From positions 1 to 61,577 of IMG/VR virus record IMGVR_UViG_3300033153_010015: DNA of 61,577 bases, one strand, 5' to 3'. The position numbers were made by a program, and so were the translations under genes. This document shows positions 59,588-61,577 of this stretch, one piece after another. This DNA is from a virus. How positions within the stretch are numbered: position 1 is the stretch's first letter; each line of letters opens with the position of its first letter. The notes under the pieces were generated by a model. It did no database searches. It was not told the origin of the DNA and saw only the letters and a program-made list of their open reading frames with translations.

Positions 59588-61577
59588 TTATCCTATTCCG
59601 AACTTTTCTCGGAAAAGCTTACGCATCGTAGGATCGAGCGTTTCTACGTTCTCAATCTTCTCTCTGAGAACTTCCGACGGGAAGATCTTAGGGATAGGAT
59701 CGTAGTTGCCGATGATGAGCCGGTTGGGGGCCGTGGTGGTCTGGTGAATGTATAGGGCATCATTCAGGGTGGATGCAAAGATCATGTCGTCCCACGGGGA
59801 GCTGTTGGCGGTATTGGCGATGACGACGTCAGCTTTTTGACCTTTACGGTGCAGACGACCCAATACTTGCTCGGCCATGTTGGCAGATCTGGGCCACTGG
59901 AGGAACCACTGATGCTGGAAGTGTTGCAGGTTCTTTCCTTGGCCGTGCGCACGCATGCTGGCCACGATGATCCGCTTCTTATTGGCATGGTCGATTATCC
60001 TCGAGTTGTGGACTCCGCCGGCAGGGCAGTACATAACAGGCAGCCCTGCCTTCTTCAGGACCTCGTTCATCCACAGGCCCATTTCGATATGAAAGACCCA
60101 GATGATTCCGCCCTCGCCTTTGGCAGCAATCGTCTTGGCCCACTTCAGAGCCTGGTCGACCTTGAACGAGCACAACCTTACCGCGCGCTTGTGACGTCCA
60201 AACATGTCGGTCTTCGGCGGGTTGACCATCAGCATCAGCTCGGGGAAGACGGAGTCGTTCTTGGCGGCCCACTTCTCGTAAAGGTGGTAGCCGACGTCCC
60301 GGTCTCCGTGGTGATACATATTGCCTCCAACCAGTGCTGGAGTGTCGAGACCTGGCTGGTGCTTGTCGGCGAACCATCCACGCAGAGTCCTGTGGTACTC
60401 CTGCGTCTTATCGAGGTGGTTCATGGCCTGCTGGAGGTAGGACTCCGCGGCCGACTCCGGGCACTGTAAGTCCTTGGCTACGGTCTCGACGGGGGGCCAG
60501 ACTACTTCGGTGTAGAATCCGGCGCCGTAGATCTGGTACTGCCACTTCCATTTCATCATCGGATGCTCGAGCTCGTCACCGTTGGGTGTGACCATCATGT
60601 CTTCCACCTGGCTGCCCAGCTCCTGCACCCGGTCGTAGCCTGCATAGGCGGCCATCTCTCCAGCGCTCATACGATTGTTCTTTAAGAGCAGGCTCGAGTC
60701 GACGTTGAGCTGGCCGTCGGAGCATACGACTCCGGGGGTAGTGGAGAGCCGGTAGGCAAACGCTCGGCGGAAGCCCGCCACTCCAGGCGGCATTCGTTCG
60801 CGGAGGTTCTTCTGAGCCCAGCTGATCAGCGGAGTAAGTGCGCCGGGGTTCCACTGGGAGGTATCGACGTCGTCCTTGGTAACGTCGGCATCGAGGAGGG
60901 CCGACCACTCTTGAACCATGGATAGTGGGCGGGGAAGGAAAGAGTCTTTCTTGAGAGAGTGCTTCACCAGGAAGAAATAGTCCAGGATGCTCTTGCGAGT
61001 CATCGTACCGCTCATGGGTACGAACTCCGGCTGGTACTCCTCGATGTATCCCTGCAGGCGTTTGGCACGGGCAGAATCCCGGCCGGAAATGGCGTGGGCC
61101 TCGTCGAAGACGATGATCTCAGGCTTGATCAGGTTGAGGAGCTCGACGGCATCCTTGGTGCTGAGGTAGGAATCAGATAGGATGTAGAGCCCGGGGCGAC
61201 CGCGCTTGGCCACTGCCATACGCTCTTTCTTGGGTCTGCCGGCGAGCAGGTGCATCGGGTAGGATATGGGGACGCGCTTGCGCCAGTAAGGCACGTCGTT
61301 CTGCCAGAGCTGGGCGATCATGGAAGAGGGGACAATGAGCATCATCTTCCGGAGGCCCTTGCGGTAGGCCTTCTCCGGGATCATGAGGCTGATGCCTGTC
61401 TTGCCTCCGCCGACGCCAATCGGGAGGAACGGCCCGGAGAACATCTCGTAGGCCATCACGGCCTCGGCCTGCTTGGGCATGAGCCGGAACCCTTCAGCAT
61501 ACGCCTCTGCCAGTATATTCATCTGGCTGTATGCCTCGACCTCCTCCGGGGCGAGGGGGAGGCAGATAGGCAGCTCC
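59588..61577 (-). CDS. SNF2/DEAH-type helicase (continues at 143..1)
   Basis: Main part of a 672-residue superfamily 2 helicase whose first 28 codons lie at 60-143 at the window start. Motifs (numbering from the ATG at 61522): Q-like KQAEAV (18-23), Walker A GVGGGKTG (36-43), DEAH in IIVFDEAHAI, SGT in VPMSGTMT, and motif VI LGRLHRKGQ near the end, where SNF2-type enzymes have QRxGRxGQ. It probably unwinds or remodels DNA at the replication fork. The C-terminus ends in a hairpin word shared with the next gene. Confidence 0.85.
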   Translation of the reverse strand, partial: ELPICLPLAPEEVEAYSQMNILAEAYAEGFRLMPKQAEAVMAYEMFSGPFLPIGVGGGKTGISLMIPEKAYRKGLRKMMLIVPSSMIAQLWQNDVPYWRKRVPISYPMHLLAGRPKKERMAVAKRGRPGLYILSDSYLSTKDAVELLNLIKPEIIVFDEAHAISGRDSARAKRLQGYIEEYQPEFVPMSGTMTRKSILDYFFLVKHSLKKDSFLPRPLSMVQEWSALLDADVTKDDVDTSQWNPGALTPLISWAQKNLRERMPPGVAGFRRAFAYRLSTTPGVVCSDGQLNVDSSLLLKNNRMSAGEMAAYAGYDRVQELGSQVEDMMVTPNGDELEHPMMKWKWQYQIYGAGFYTEVVWPPVETVAKDLQCPESAAESYLQQAMNHLDKTQEYHRTLRGWFADKHQPGLDTPALVGGNMYHHGDRDVGYHLYEKWAAKNDSVFPELMLMVNPPKTDMFGRHKRAVRLCSFKVDQALKWAKTIAAKGEGGIIWVFHIEMGLWMNEVLKKAGLPVMYCPAGGVHNSRIIDHANKKRIIVASMRAHGQGKNLQHFQHQWFLQWPRSANMAEQVLGRLHRKGQKADVVIANTANSSPWDDMIFASTLNDALYIHQTTTAPNRLIIGNYDPIPKIFPSEVLREKIENVETLDPTMRKLFREKFGIG
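59596..59614 (-). repeat. 19-base hairpin repeat, copy 2
   Basis: Exact second copy of the word at 59303-59321, here just before the helicase stop and encoding FREKFGI. Confidence 0.8.
61464..61577. repeat. Terminal direct repeat, right copy
   Basis: Exact copy of bases 1-114; see the left copy. Confidence 0.95.

Noticed and set aside
1-61577. CRISPR array, integrase, repressor or insertion sequence
   Set aside because: None seen: no regularly spaced identical repeats, no recombinase motifs, no transposase-like frame.

Overview
The window is the complete or nearly complete genome of a tailed phage with siphovirus-type tail genes, in the form of a circular assembly. The first 114 bases are repeated exactly at the end, so the molecule is about 61.46 kb and the window cuts through one gene, an SNF2/DEAH-type helicase. 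No integrase, excisionase or CI-type repressor was recognised, so a virulent lifestyle is likely (inference). The host cannot be read from the sequence. A lysozyme-like endolysin, an exported protein and a lipoprotein-type signal would fit a Gram-negative host.

Layout. (1) A leftward block runs from 16.6 kb down to base 1 and, across the junction, from 61.5 kb down to 53.2 kb. Going leftward it starts with a strong sigma70-type promoter near 16.63 kb. A run of small accessory genes follows, many with an almost identical Shine-Dalgarno leader, together with a PP-loop (PAPS reductase-like) enzyme and a DNA methyltransferase broken at a G8 run. Next come small membrane and zinc-ribbon genes, a primase/SF3 helicase, a Cas4/AddB-like nuclease, the junction helicase, a probable ssDNA-binding protein, a family A DNA polymerase, a DexA-like exonuclease and a RuvC-like resolvase. 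This is the early/replication region. (2) A roughly 1 kb AT-rich regulatory region (16.57-17.62 kb) separates it from (3) a rightward block (17.6-32.4 kb). That block holds zinc-ribbon proteins, the endolysin, thymidylate synthase, a large unknown gene that appears to be expressed leaderless, then the distal tail genes (DUF2163-type, NlpC/P60, tail tip protein and small structural genes). (4) A leftward structural block (51.06-32.4 kb) encodes a PKD/BspA-repeat surface protein, a head protein, an XkdF-like protease/scaffold, head decoration, major capsid, connectors, tail tube, tail assembly chaperones, tape measure, distal tail protein, lectin-like fibre proteins, a holin-like membrane protein and the large terminase. 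(5) A short rightward pair, portal and neck protein, sits at 51.15-53.15 kb.

Most genes overlap by ATGA, GTGA or TAATG, which suggests translational coupling throughout. The most striking non-coding feature is a 152-base segment (1252-1403) that can fold almost completely into a closed three-way junction with a pseudoknot, followed by a U tract. Two other gene-free stretches, 16.57-17.62 kb and 58.05-58.47 kb, are also dense in repeats and hairpins. All functional names rest on motifs read by eye; no database search was possible.
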